NCBI GenBank assembly: GCA_035222895.1
Contig: JAVYIG010000691.1
Location: forward strand, 1 to 64,000
DNA from: Strongylocentrotus droebachiensis
Taxonomy: Eukaryota > Echinodermata > Echinoidea > Camarodonta > Strongylocentrotidae
Length of the DNA: 64,000 nt
Reading direction: 5' to 3'
Below the pieces are notes generated by a model. It was not told the origin of the DNA. It ran no database searches and worked only from the letters and a program-made list of their open reading frames with translations. Below, one piece after another: positions 14,602 to 27,100 of the stretch. A program made the translations under genes and the position numbers. How positions within the stretch are numbered: position 1 is the first letter of the stretch; the number at the start of each line of letters is the position of its first letter.

Positions 14602-14630
14602 CCCCCCCCCCCCTCCCGGGGGGGGGGGGG
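14602..14630. repeat. C12-T-C3 / G13 self-complementary block
   Basis: A run of 12 C, one T, three C and then 13 G lie back to back. The two halves can pair as a short GC hairpin, and each half could form other non-B structures. It may also be an assembly-sensitive site. Confidence 0.85.
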
Positions 14631-14784
14631 TCTCACCGCTCAATTCGATGCTTTGTTTTGTTGTGTTACTATGTATGAACTTACGACTTTTTGTCATCTG
14701 GTGATTATATGTTTTTTTTAATAAATTTGTAGATTGACCTAATGGGGTAATCTGCAAATGTGATGAATGCCATTGAAAACATAT

Positions 14785-15214
14785 GGGCCTGTCACCACGA
14801 AATGAGTCCAGTTGGTCAAAATTTTTATTCCTGTTTTTAAGTATTATATGAATCTACATTAAGTAAGCTTTAAATTAAGGGGTCACACATTAAAATTGAT
14901 AAAGTATATCCAGAAATATGAACAAAAACCTAATTGGACTTTATAAACAATGGGATTACCCAGTTTTGAGAAATGCATCATTTTCGTGATAATTTCAGAT
15001 TACATAGCCTATATCATTTGCCAAAAAATGTTAGAAGGAGATATTTTCGTGACCTAAGCTCTGGGGACATAAACTACAAGAAATTAATAAGTCGATTTTT
15101 TGAAAAATCTTAAATGTGGTAGGTGGGTCAATTTTCAGTACATACACACTATACATCGCTATTACTACGATTGAGCCTAATGCGACACTGGACTCATTTC
15201 GTGGTGACTGGCCC
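14785..15214. mobile_element. MITE with ~28-bp TIRs, 5-bp CATAT duplication
   Basis: The left end GGGCCTGTCACCACGAAATG and the right end read as its inverted repeat (CATTTCGTGGTGACTGGCCC) with one mismatch, continuing through GAGTCCAGT. A catat pentamer flanks both sides, which fits a target-site duplication. There is no coding capacity. The superfamily is not decided from the sequence. Confidence 0.75.
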
Positions 15215-18156
15215 CATATGGTACATTATCACCTGGATGCATAAATTAGAACCTAGTATACAGCCTTGTGGCAACCTCCATTTGAAATCGAATTTCATAA
15301 GAGAATACATAAGCCATGCAATACATCTACGAAATGAAGATATACCTGTTCAAGAATATCACAATCATGAATGACAGTCACGGTCTTAATAGGTCCCCTA
15401 TTAGCAGGTAACCAGTCCAGACACACAACGTCTAGGTATATAGTTTAGTGATCTTCAATAATATTACAATAAAAAGACATGCCATTTTGCAGTTGTCACG
15501 ATTGTCACTGCATACACATATTACCTGTAGTTCATACTACGGATAGCAATCTGGTGAGACAGACGATGATCACTCCCTACACCGATCTGTGTGATCAGGA
15601 GCGGAAACGATGAAGTGTATCGGGATACTTGTCTCGCCGCGGGCAAACATGAGGTCGCATGCCTCTACACGAGGGTTCTAGACCTAACCGGTATGCGGAG
15701 AGGATGTAAGAAGATGCCGACCAATTGAAATGGAGTCTAGTGTTCAGGTGACACCTCGTGCCCTTCCACAGATGAACATGAATTATGGGAGGTGTTTATA
15801 CTTGAGCAAAACTAAAGAGACTAAAACTATAATGTAAAGGGACTTTCAAGCCTTGCATGCGCTAGGTCCTTTATTATCATTTCCATTTGTATCTCTAGGC
15901 CTATTAGTTTTCCTTTTGTATTATAATGTGTAGATGTGTAGTCCAGGCTTAATTCTAAATGAATTGATGAATTCCTGTAGCAAACTCAAGATATGTAGAT
16001 AGTATTCATATTAAGTGTCAAGGAAAACTCCACTCAATCTATTATCTAAAATATTTATGCGTATACGTATGTGTGTGTATGTGTGTGAGCGTGTCAAATT
16101 CTGCCCATTTTTTTTTATATGATGATTTTCTCTTACAGTCCATTGTTAAAGAAAAAAAACATTAAAGCTTTATAGGATTATACTTTATAGCTACAGATAG
16201 CATTAGACTTCCTACAAATGAATCATTCATGAATCATCATTGTTATAGTTCACAATTTAACTGCTGGATGAGCATAAACTATGATAACCGCTAATTACTC
16301 TATTCATCATGATAATGAAATGAAATTAGTCAAGAAATAGTCAAGATTGGGAATGAAATCCTCGGATTTAGGTTAAATTCGTCACACCCTTAAATAATTT
16401 GAAGAGAGCGAAACTCGTCACAATCGTGAAGGTTCCATGTATTTCAAGCGACAAGACCTTTCTCCTGGAGTGCTATGATTTGCCATCTAATAGTTCCTAC
16501 TACGTAGGTATACTTACTTTGTTCAACGGTGTCGAAGAAAAAATATGATGGAAGGATGGAAGTTGTTATTAATCTACCATTCTAGTTGACATACAATTTT
16601 ATGTTGATTCCAATTAAACCGTTCCGATTTGACTTTATATAAAAGATTACAAGGTATTCAACAATTTTCCAATAGGAAGTAAACTTTAAAAACTTGACTG
16701 AGATATTTTACAAAAAGATCATATGTAATCATCGCATGGATCAATTTTTAATATGGTAAAATCCTTTATACCACGGCCTACTTTAAGATGCCCTCATTCG
16801 CCTCCATCTCCTGTGTATTATGTCTATGACGGCGCTCTTTCTCTATTTTGAAGGAAACACCTGTCTGTGTTTCACACCTTCCTGCCCTCCAGTGGAGCAC
16901 ATTATACTATTAACCTCCCCAAAAGACTACATTGAATGAATTATGAAGGGTGGAAGTGATTCGGGTGAAAAATGAAATCCGGGACATTGTCACCCTAAGG
17001 TGTCAGATCCTCTAAAGTTGGTGAAATACTGAAAGTGCTTGATCCCATGAGATTAATGTACCAAAAATGTGGGAAGGCATTTGTGTGGGTTACGCATACG
17101 CACACGCACACACATGAGAGTTTTCAATATAGTGAGTGATTACAAAGCGAAAAATGAACAACCTTACGTAATTAAGAAAGAACAAACTTTAAGGTGATCG
17201 TATTATTAATAAAATGGAGCCCCGTCATCACCGAAATTGCTTAGAGAGAAATAAAGATGGCATTATCTATTGATAAAATACGGATGTAGTGCAATATTAA
17301 TGAGGTATTCAATGAAAATAAAGTCAGATAAAGATAGATAACAGGAAAGCGGAACATAATTGGTTCATATCTTATGACGATACTGACCTATTTGCTGCAT
17401 GAAACCAATGATTCTTGCAATCTTGGATTTTACCGATGAAGACAGAATCGTTAAGATAGCTATATAAATGAAAAATGAAATTGCATGGATTAAGATTTTA
17501 TTTTATCCGAGTGCTATCAAAAGGACTTTTAACAATAATACGTGGACTATGACAATGCTGCTTATTATATCTATAATCATGGTATCTAAGACTCTGTTTT
17601 TTTATTTTCCCATTCTTAATAGGATATTACTTTGAATTAGAAAAGGTAAGAGTATTCTCCCCAATACAGTCTTATCAATACACATTTGCATTTGAATCGC
17701 ATGTGCGGGCGTAGCCCGGGAAGGAGGGCATGAGACCAAATCTGAAGAAAAAACTGTCCTTTCTTTTGGTAAAACATAATGCTGTCAGCAAACTTGATTG
17801 GCGATTTAATCCGACATCTCTCATTAAAGATGATATTATATGAATGACTCTCCAAGTGTTTCCACCACCTTTTTGGTACTTTATGGAAAGGGTTGAAATA
17901 TCTGTCTGCTGGGGGCCAGAGGGCATTGAATCTATGTAGAAGGGCGGCACCAGTTAATATATATATATCACCCTTCTGGCACTTTCTGGCTAGCTGCAGC
18001 AGTTTTGATGTATTCATTCGACACGTATTAATCGTCTCCATCAATTATTACTGACATCAAATGAGCTAGAGGTTTCGGCTTGCAATCATCAAAACATGCT
18101 TGGATTAAGAAAGATATCACCAATTACTCGCTCTACTTTCTCCCAATTCCCTACAG

Positions 18157-18425
18157 AGAAAACTTAACCGGGATACCCAGTCCCGATTCCGTGGCGGACT
18201 CGCCCTGTCTGCGGCCTAGTCTCAGCAACGGCCACTGCACCAGGGAAGCGACCACGTTCACTTTCCCCGCACAGGGGGACCAACGGGGAGTTCCAGAAGT
18301 GAAGACGACGACGAGCCCGTTATTTCAGAGAACACGGCTGGAGAAGAGACTGATCATCTTAGCAGTTATCTTGGCGGCATGTTCGGTCACAATGGTTACA
18401 ATCCTCTTCGTACAGTGGCATTCAA
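18157..18425 (+). CDS. M13 peptidase exon 1 (visible): cytosolic tail and anchor
   Basis: The acceptor is a long pyrimidine tract ending ccctacag and the donor is tcaa|gtaagt. The exon encodes residues 1-89: a Ser/Thr/Pro-rich cytosolic tail, the basic RTRLEKRL stop, then the hydrophobic anchor [20 protein letters not shown]. The first base completes a codon begun in an upstream exon. The frame stays open back to 18080, but the first codon there is TTG. No ATG precedes the anchor. Confidence 0.9.
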
Positions 18426-21147
18426 GTAAGTTCTTGTTTGTTCTTATTTCAATAATAGGGGGGGGGGCCCTGGCTTTTAAAAATCAAGTTGATTATCGAT
18501 CATACGATGATCTTGTTAAGGAAATTGTCTAGAAGCAATTGGGGAAGATCGTTGTGCATATCATAATAATTTGTGCAGAATAACATAGGACTACAATGGA
18601 CACAATGAGGTTCTGGAATGATCAGCATGGACAGAATCAACCCAATCTTGCTGCCCACAAAAACGCACACATGTGATATAAACTTTCCTGCAAATTTGGC
18701 CATATTGCGAAATTAGAGACAAAGTATCATTCACTGATAAACACCTGTAGATTCATATATTCGCTTAAATAACACTCGCCTTTTGAAATCCCCATTCTAA
18801 AGAACCTATCATTTCTGCAAACGCTGCACACGTTTACACACCAATTGAAGAGAAGGAAAACCCTGAAATTGCTCTGAAAAGTGGCCAATAAGATACTATT
18901 TAGTGCTCCAGTTCCTTGTAATGCATTTTACTCCCTCGTCTTTTCCAAAATTGATTTCCTGAAGTGGTTGTACGTGATTTTTGTCTATAAAGAGTGGCAC
19001 TGAAAAGTAGGTGAATGTAACAGGCAAGGTGACGGCGTGTACTTTCAGTGAATTATTCTTGAGGACGAGGGAGAATATAATTTGGTATATAGCTACAAGG
19101 AAAACATGTTGACGTTCCTAGGTTGTACAATAGATAGCTGAAAATCAGTGTGGAATTGGACCATTTGATGTCATTATTTGCTGTCCACAAACGAAAATCC
19201 CTAAATCTGGGGAATTTGGCAATTCCTTATTAGTGTTTATACGTGTTACCTTGATTTAGAACGCTTTTTTACATTTCTAATACATACATAATAATACATA
19301 CATACAATTTTGTATACACCATGTACATTATAAATTGTTTGTTCTTTTCAAGAAACATATTGTTCGATTGCATACTGTCCTCGCATGCACATTTGTACAA
19401 TTCATTTCTCATTTTCAATCAATTAGCATCATCTTGTTTTCAGTTCATCTTTATTTTTGATTTGATTCAAACATTTTGTTCAGCATGTTTCAAAACGTAA
19501 TTATCATCTTCGTTCAATTATCACACGATGAGAGCATAACTTGTTTTTCATATTGAGGGGATGGTAAGTGTAATATGGATAAAAAGACATTGATACCTTC
19601 AATGTAAAGTATATGTCGACATAGCATGCTAGATCCATTATCATAAATTAATAACCCAAAGTCCTCGAAATCTATACCCTCTGGGTTCCATCCCCGTAAC
19701 ATCGTCTTGGAACGTACCTGACCTTTAAACAGGAATTCGGGTAATACGAATAATTATCTGCTGCATGATGCCAGATAATTAGATTAACTCATTAACACTT
19801 GCACATTGTTTTTTTTTCTCGGAGAATGCTATGTTTATCATAACGTGTTACAAAACCATCTTTGAATGTACTTCCTTAACGTACGAAATGAGTCTAACAT
19901 GTGTTTCCTATAAATCTTTTAATATTTTGTAATGATTAATACATTTTTTTAAACACACGAATGCAAAGACTAGAAACAAATTAATCATGTTCACATTCAG
20001 GCCAAGACATTGGCATGTTCACACATATCAAAAGGCGACACACAAGGCTATTGAAAATTGGCTAATGTCGATTTTTGCGCTCATGTTCAAATCAGTCTAG
20101 ACAGTGAAACGTCTCTTAAAATCCATATAAGATATATATATATTCAGGCAGGCCTGTTATCTATTCATGCCACAATAAACTTGAAAGAATCGCCCACATA
20201 TCACAACCATACATGCTCTTGAAACCATAATGAAAGACAAAGACTTACATTTCTTTTTTGCTGTATAGAATCGGTTTCAAAGCTAAATCAATGCTAGAAC
20301 AATAAATCATTCGATTATCTTACCAGATCATCTTATGGGTTTCCAATACTAAAGCAGTGAAATGAAAGATAACTTGATGAACCATTTCTTAGTTTTCCTC
20401 GGGTTTATATCTTTGTTCGTCTAAATCCCCCCAGGGAAGAAGAGTGATCATATCAAACCCCGGGGTTGAGTATCCAGGGCAGTGGGTCGGTATAAAAAAG
20501 ACTAATCTTCCCCCATAAATCCTGAAGACGAAAGGAGATAGGAAATGCTAAGCTAGAATATAAACATTTCCCTTCGGAAGTCCCGAGCATAATCGTAGAC
20601 ATTTGTTTTATTGCGGCACGCGTTTTAGTGTGGCTAGAACATACAAGGCAAAACCTGACAAGCGAATAATGGTTGAAAATAGCTGAAATACAGATTTACT
20701 ACTTTGTACCGAGAAATGAATCATGATAAAACTCTCGCCGGCAAAGAATAATGGATGGAGTGATAAAACGTTACCCTAGTTTATGACGTTTTATTTTCTG
20801 TTGTTTAAGAAATGAATCTTTTCGGTTAATCTCTTTGACAATTTGAAGACTTTGTAATGTTTTGTATTTATTTGAACGTGTTATAGACATGATATAGTTT
20901 GTAAATAGTTCCACTTAGATATCTCTTTATAGAAATATTGTAAAACTAATGGTTCTTTTTAGGGTCAATAAAAAAAAGAGATGCGACAGAACATGTGCAC
21001 GGTAATTATGGGGAAAGTAGTACTTGAGTATTACTTTGTCTTAGACATATCTACAGCACTACACAGATAGAATCATGATTGTCATGATTGTAGTGAAAAT
21101 TGTAGTGGTGGCAGTAGTGATAGTAGTAGTCGAAGAAGTAGAAGTCA

Positions 21148-21183
<36 letters not shown>

Positions 21184-24100
21184 AAGTAGTAGTAGAAGTA
21201 GTAGAAGTAGCGTTAGTGCAAGGTGTTGTTGTGTACTGGATACTACATGGTCCGCTGTAAGAGTCCCGTAGATCAATGTCTTGTGGCAAAACATTAATCT
21301 ACATTTTGCCATACTCCACTCAGGTGATGTTAATGAGAACCTGGTAGGAATTAATTTCTTGAAATGCTAGAGTGCCATAATGGCAGCCTTCATATCGCTG
21401 TAATAACAAATGTGGAGGGCCAGAAGTGTCAAGTCTGACAGACACGAGCACCATAATTATGCAAGAACCCACATTATTATAATTAAATGTTAATTTTTTG
21501 TTCGACATCCAATTTACGGTGGCAGCGGTGGGATATGATTTTGCAATCTTCTTCGTTAGACACTAGGAAACTAATCGATGATATTGTATACTTTTCTGAA
21601 TGGCTGGTTATATACAAAAAACAAAATTATTTTGTATTGTGATGTTTACGAATCATGGGATAAGTGTAATAAAGAAAAAATAACTTCAAGAAGAACTGAT
21701 TAAACGCAGATTTTGGATTTTCGGTGTGTGATATTCGAAATTTACTACATCTTCAGAATAACGAGCCCTAATCCATGTAATGACTTTCGATATCCCGAAA
21801 CTTCAGAAGACAACCCCACCCTTACCGAGATTCAAAACGAGTGGTGCAACTTTATATATGTATAAACCCAACCTAAAGGAATCCTTTTAACGACAGACGC
21901 ATCTTGTTCGAGACGATATCATACATGTACTTGCAGGTCAATTAGGACGCGTCGTTTGAGAGAATCGGAATAATTGTGGGTGATTTGAGAGGGACTGACT
22001 CTCTAAACAGTGCAATTAGAGTGAGGTACGAGAGGAATAATTAGGGCAATATTTTCATAGACATGAGAATAAACAGATATTTTCTAGCGTTACGACACCG
22101 CGGGTGCATAGTAGCTCTTCAAGATGATTAATTCGGGGAGAATTGATATGTAACCTACGTCCCCACTGCTGAATGGAATCGGATTTGAAATTTTTAAGGA
22201 GTTTCATATGAAAGAAAGAAAAGATACAGTCCAACCAGTTTGAGCAGCCACCTTTCTATAAAGGTCACCTGTCTACAGTGGCCACTTGTTCTGTTTCCAT
22301 TTGAGTGGCCTTAATATGCGCACTATTTCTACTACATGTGTATCTTCTTTTATAACGTCATCAATATATTTATCAAAAGTATAAGTGCAGGACATTTTGT
22401 TGTTGTTATGCATTCGAACGATTAACAACATGGAAAGCGAAAATACTACCCCAGTCCGATTTTTTTTGTACACGGGGATGATCGGAAAGGAATTGGTATT
22501 TACAGCTATTCTTCTTAACGGTCCTTCAATGATACCACTTTGCGTTTAATGCATATGAAAGGTTAAAGACGTATTTAAATACATGCGATTATGACATCTA
22601 TTAGCCAATGGAAACGTATTCAGAACGAGCATCATTTAGAAGCATGAAACAATCCACCTCAGATTTATGATGACTTATGGGTGCCACACAAAGTACTCTT
22701 AAAAAAAAAGATACCATGACATTTGAATGAACCCGTATCTGCTATGGATATTTCCTCTTAGCCTCCTTGAAACGTTCTTTCTTTCTAGGATATAATATCA
22801 ATATTTTTATCATTATTATCCATCTATCATCTTGACCTTCAATTCTTGTTTGATAGTGTGTCTTTTGTTATGCGAATTTTGTTGTATAGATTAACGATGG
22901 TCATATTTATACAGGATAGTATCAAAAGAGTTAATCCCGCGTTTTTTCTTCAGGCCACCAATCTGTATCATAATCATGAACCCATTTCATACGCATGAGC
23001 CGAGAGAGACAAACATGGGTAAAATACCTTGAAATATCTTACCAAAGTACATTGGTGCCGCGGCGGGACTCGAACTGTGAACCATGCAATCCACAGTCCG
23101 GCGACGTATCCACTAGACCACTATACATCAAAACAGTGTGATTATAGTGGGGATGAGAGGAATGGTTTGGACAATATTTTCATAAACATGAGAATACGAG
23201 AGTCAAAAGCCTTTACCAATATCATGAATATAGAAAAAGGATCATATTCTACAGAATTCATCTCATTTTTATTCCTTTAGTTAACTGTGTTTTTAGGTGT
23301 GAATGAGATAAGGGCGTAAACGCATCCTCAAAAATAAGTGCAAATAACCTTTTACAGCAAGTATTTTTTATCACATTGTCTACCAATTGTAAGTAATAGG
23401 CCTATATTTGATATTTAGAGCGCTCTTCCAAAACTGCACCTGACCTTTAAGACGGAGAAGTGGAAGAGGCCACACTAGTGCTGATATAACTATAATAAAA
23501 TCCATAGAGACTTTAAAAGCCGAGATAATGTATCAATGGGCTTTCTATAATAACCATTGCGTAGCCGGGGATTTGCAGCTCGCCATTAAGTTATATCATT
23601 CGATGATAGAGGCGCCAGGATAAGCGGAGGATAAGGTCATCAGAACCCTTCCTGTTTTCCTTCAAAATAAATCCCTGCAAGCCCAACAACTTCTGAATGC
23701 TGATACAAATGTATTATTGTTTTGATTGGGAAAGCATGTCTTTAGATTCATGTTATCCAGCGTGTCAGGTCTGTTTAACAAACCGCTCTTCATAAAATCC
23801 GTGACAGAATACCCAATAATAATATTCTGGCTCGTCGAGAAAGCAATGAGTCATATTTTGTGTAAGTTTTAGTATAAACATAAAGATATATCTCCATCCT
23901 CCATATCGAGAGAGACAGAAATACTAAAGTCACATGGGGCACTCAACTATTAACAAAATAAATAGACATTATTTCTCATGAATCACCTCTCCGTAGCACA
24001 AATGCCTTAAAAGGCTTAGTAAATGTTTAATACACCCTGGCCTAAACCCCTGCAGTCGTTATTGCATTTCAAGGAATTATTCAACGACTATCAACTCCAC

Positions 24101-27100
24101 CCGGGTTAAGAGCGAGAGCTGTAAATAGAAATACCTAACAGCATACCCACAGGGCGAGGAACCAGATCCGTCATACCTTTAAATACGTGAAACGGAAATG
24201 GCGCCTCAATACGTTCTTACTGTGGAGCGCCAGGAGTGTCAAATCTGACAGACATGAGCGCTATCACAAATTACGAATACTGTGCATCGGTGATGGTGTC
24301 CAAAAGAGTATGGATTTAAAGAAATCTTTCCAAGTTGTACTCCAACTTTAAATGTCAACTCATTCCGAAAGGTGGTGGTTTGTAGTGTCTTACAAGTGGT
24401 CCTCATCTTGTTCGAAGTTGCTGTATCTTTTAGGGAGACAAATCACACACTTTTAATGTCGTTACAGCAGATGGCTTGTTTAAACAGCTTTCGTTTTTTC
24501 AGCAAGAAGATGAGAATCCATGATGAAGGTAATATCTGTGTTATACAAGTTAGTTCATCGACCAGGAGGAGATGGGATGGGGGGGGGGGTAGCGTGGAGG
24601 GGGCGACACCCTATTAAAAACTGATGTGGATAAAACTTTCAACCTTCTAAGGAAGGGGAAGGGGGTAGTCTGGTGGGGAAGGAGGGGAGGATAGGGTATG
24701 AAACTCCATTAAAAGATTTGTTTGTAAAGTTTCCACCATTTCAAACGTGAGAGGGGGGGGGGGGGGAATGGGTGGAGGGGGGAATGGGAGGAAAACGGGA
24801 ATGATTGGGTCTGGAGCCTCATTCCAACTTGTGATTGGTAATTACATATCCACCTTTTCAAGATTAATACTCAGACCAATAATGCGAGTGTAGTGAAAGT
24901 TTGATATACGAGATCTAAGCGCCTTCTCTCTTTCGGCACTACTCCAAACATGCCAAAGATATTATTGATAGCATGTTATTATCAGTCCTCCAAAAGGAAA
25001 ATACCCAATTGAGTCATACATTAAGAGGGATGACAAACACGTACATGTATTAGTCTTTTTTGTTGTTGGAATAAAAGAAAGATTTGTGTAGCCACTGCGC
25101 CTCACTGGAATCACCATTACAGCTAATTTGAAATTCCTAAGAATAATGTGATTACAAATTTAAAAATCTTTTGTCCGACACACATGTTTAATTTTCTTCA
25201 AATCCTCAAAGCCAGTCTACATCTCTGATATTTCTGCTTTCTGTAAGAGTAGTTCACTGTTAAGATTGGATTTCCCTTTAAGGAATGCAAGGACAAGCAA
25301 TCAGAATATCGCAACCTTGTATTCACTAACACTTGCTCGCCTGCTCGGTAAATGAATGTTATGTATTATATATTATCCTGGTTCCATTATACAGTGTTGC
25401 AAACGGCGAACATAAATCCGAAGTGCAATGAATATCTTTACAATGCATTTCATTTATACATATTTACTGACAAATCATGAATTTCATTTTCACTTCATGA
25501 CATTCATAATATGTATTCTCACCATTAATATCCCTCTCATAATTAAATCACGAAGGAACGTTTCATTTCAACCAAACACTGACATATCTACCACTTCTAA
25601 CACAGTCACAGTTTCATATTTCGAAACCAAACCAGTAGAAAATTTGATTTGATACAGAACGACCTACTTTACACATTTCAACAGAAAGCAGTGTAAATTC
25701 ACACCATGTACGGTACGACGGCGGCTTCTTAGGCCTAGAGAGCTTAAATATGACAGGTATGAGCTTTATATTTGCTTTTTCAACGATATGGAGAGTTTTT
25801 CACAAATACTTAGATCGACTTTAAGTTGGAATTAACTATGACAGGTCGTTCATTCCACTGCTTGCTGTTACCATTAAGATCATAAGATAATATTTTTTCC
25901 TTCATTAATGAACTATCGAAAAATGTAAATGTTGCAGATTTGTGACCATGATTTGTACTTCCCTTGAGAGACCAATGCCAGTAAATGGTGAGAAAAAACA
26001 GTGGCATGAACAGCATGCCATAGTTAAGTCCAACTTAAAGTCGATCTTAGTCTTTGTGAGATACTCCCATGGTTAGGGGAAAATATTCTTCGAAAAAACG
26101 AATGATTACACATATTATAATATGTGAATAGTCAGCCCCTACAACTTTTTCTTATACATTTAATATATTTTCAATACATCCTTCTTTAGTTATTTCAACC
26201 ATTTGTGTGGGCCTGCAGAACCTAAACCAAATCCCGTATTCATAATCTGCTTTGAATGTTATTTTTTTCTTCAGTTTATCTCATACTATCTCTATTATGA
26301 TGCTATCCAACCTTTGTCTCACTGTGTCTGTAAAGTTATGTAATGTGTCAAAAGATTGTAGGATGCAGAAAACTATTCTTTTAGATTAAAAGCTAAACAC
26401 CAAGACAATAATACCAAACAAAGATTAAGTTACAATCAATTTCTAAGTGAGAAGTTTGCATGGGGATCCAATACAATGTCGTATGTTGTGAACGGATTAA
26501 ATCCCCTTTCTCGTATAGATTCGATTAGATTACACGAGGTTTAAGATAAATTAGATATCGGTTTTTTCTGTCAATCTTTTTTTGACTCTAGTATCTTCGA
26601 AGTAAAATACACTAGCAAAGGATTCAACAAAGCATTCTCAAATGCGCACAACAGAAAAAAGGATAAGGAATTGACAAGCTAAACGTTGTGTGCGACAGCA
26701 TAAAATCTGACCAAACCCCAATACCTTGTTTGTGTGAATGATCCCTTAAGTGCGCCTTGAGACAAGAGTACTTGGTCAACGTGTGGGCGAATCATTTGGA
26801 GTAGAACTAAAATCGTTTTACGGGTACAAACTTCACCTGATTACCAAACGATGGGGGAGGATTGACAATTTTCCCAAAGGGATGTTTGTTGTTCTTGCAA
26901 GGATTTTGCAGATCCTTCGTAGAACCGTGATTTAAAATGAATGGCGACAGTTTCAATAAGCGACAAATCTGCCTCCTAAACAATTTGCCAAATTCCTTCC
27001 TACGCAGCTAATCAAATTGATTGAGATATTCAAGCGCTGTTCACACTGTAAGAAAGATATACTGGGCACGTGTATCATAATGTACAATGGCATCAGTAGT

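Larger units (their letters stand above)
2637..18156. other. Long intergenic or 5' intron region with repeats
   Basis: No securely supported exon was found in this stretch. It contains the SINEs and MITEs listed separately, a (GA)n(CA)n microsatellite at 3511-3600, G/C runs and a T run at about 12306-12327. The promoter and first exon of the peptidase gene may lie here or further left. Long open frames, such as the one on the - strand at 7224-7667, are by-products of purine-rich strand bias. Confidence 0.45.

Noticed and set aside
18080..18156. In-frame extension as the real N terminus
   Set aside because: The first codon is TTG, there is no ATG, and a strong acceptor ends at 18156.
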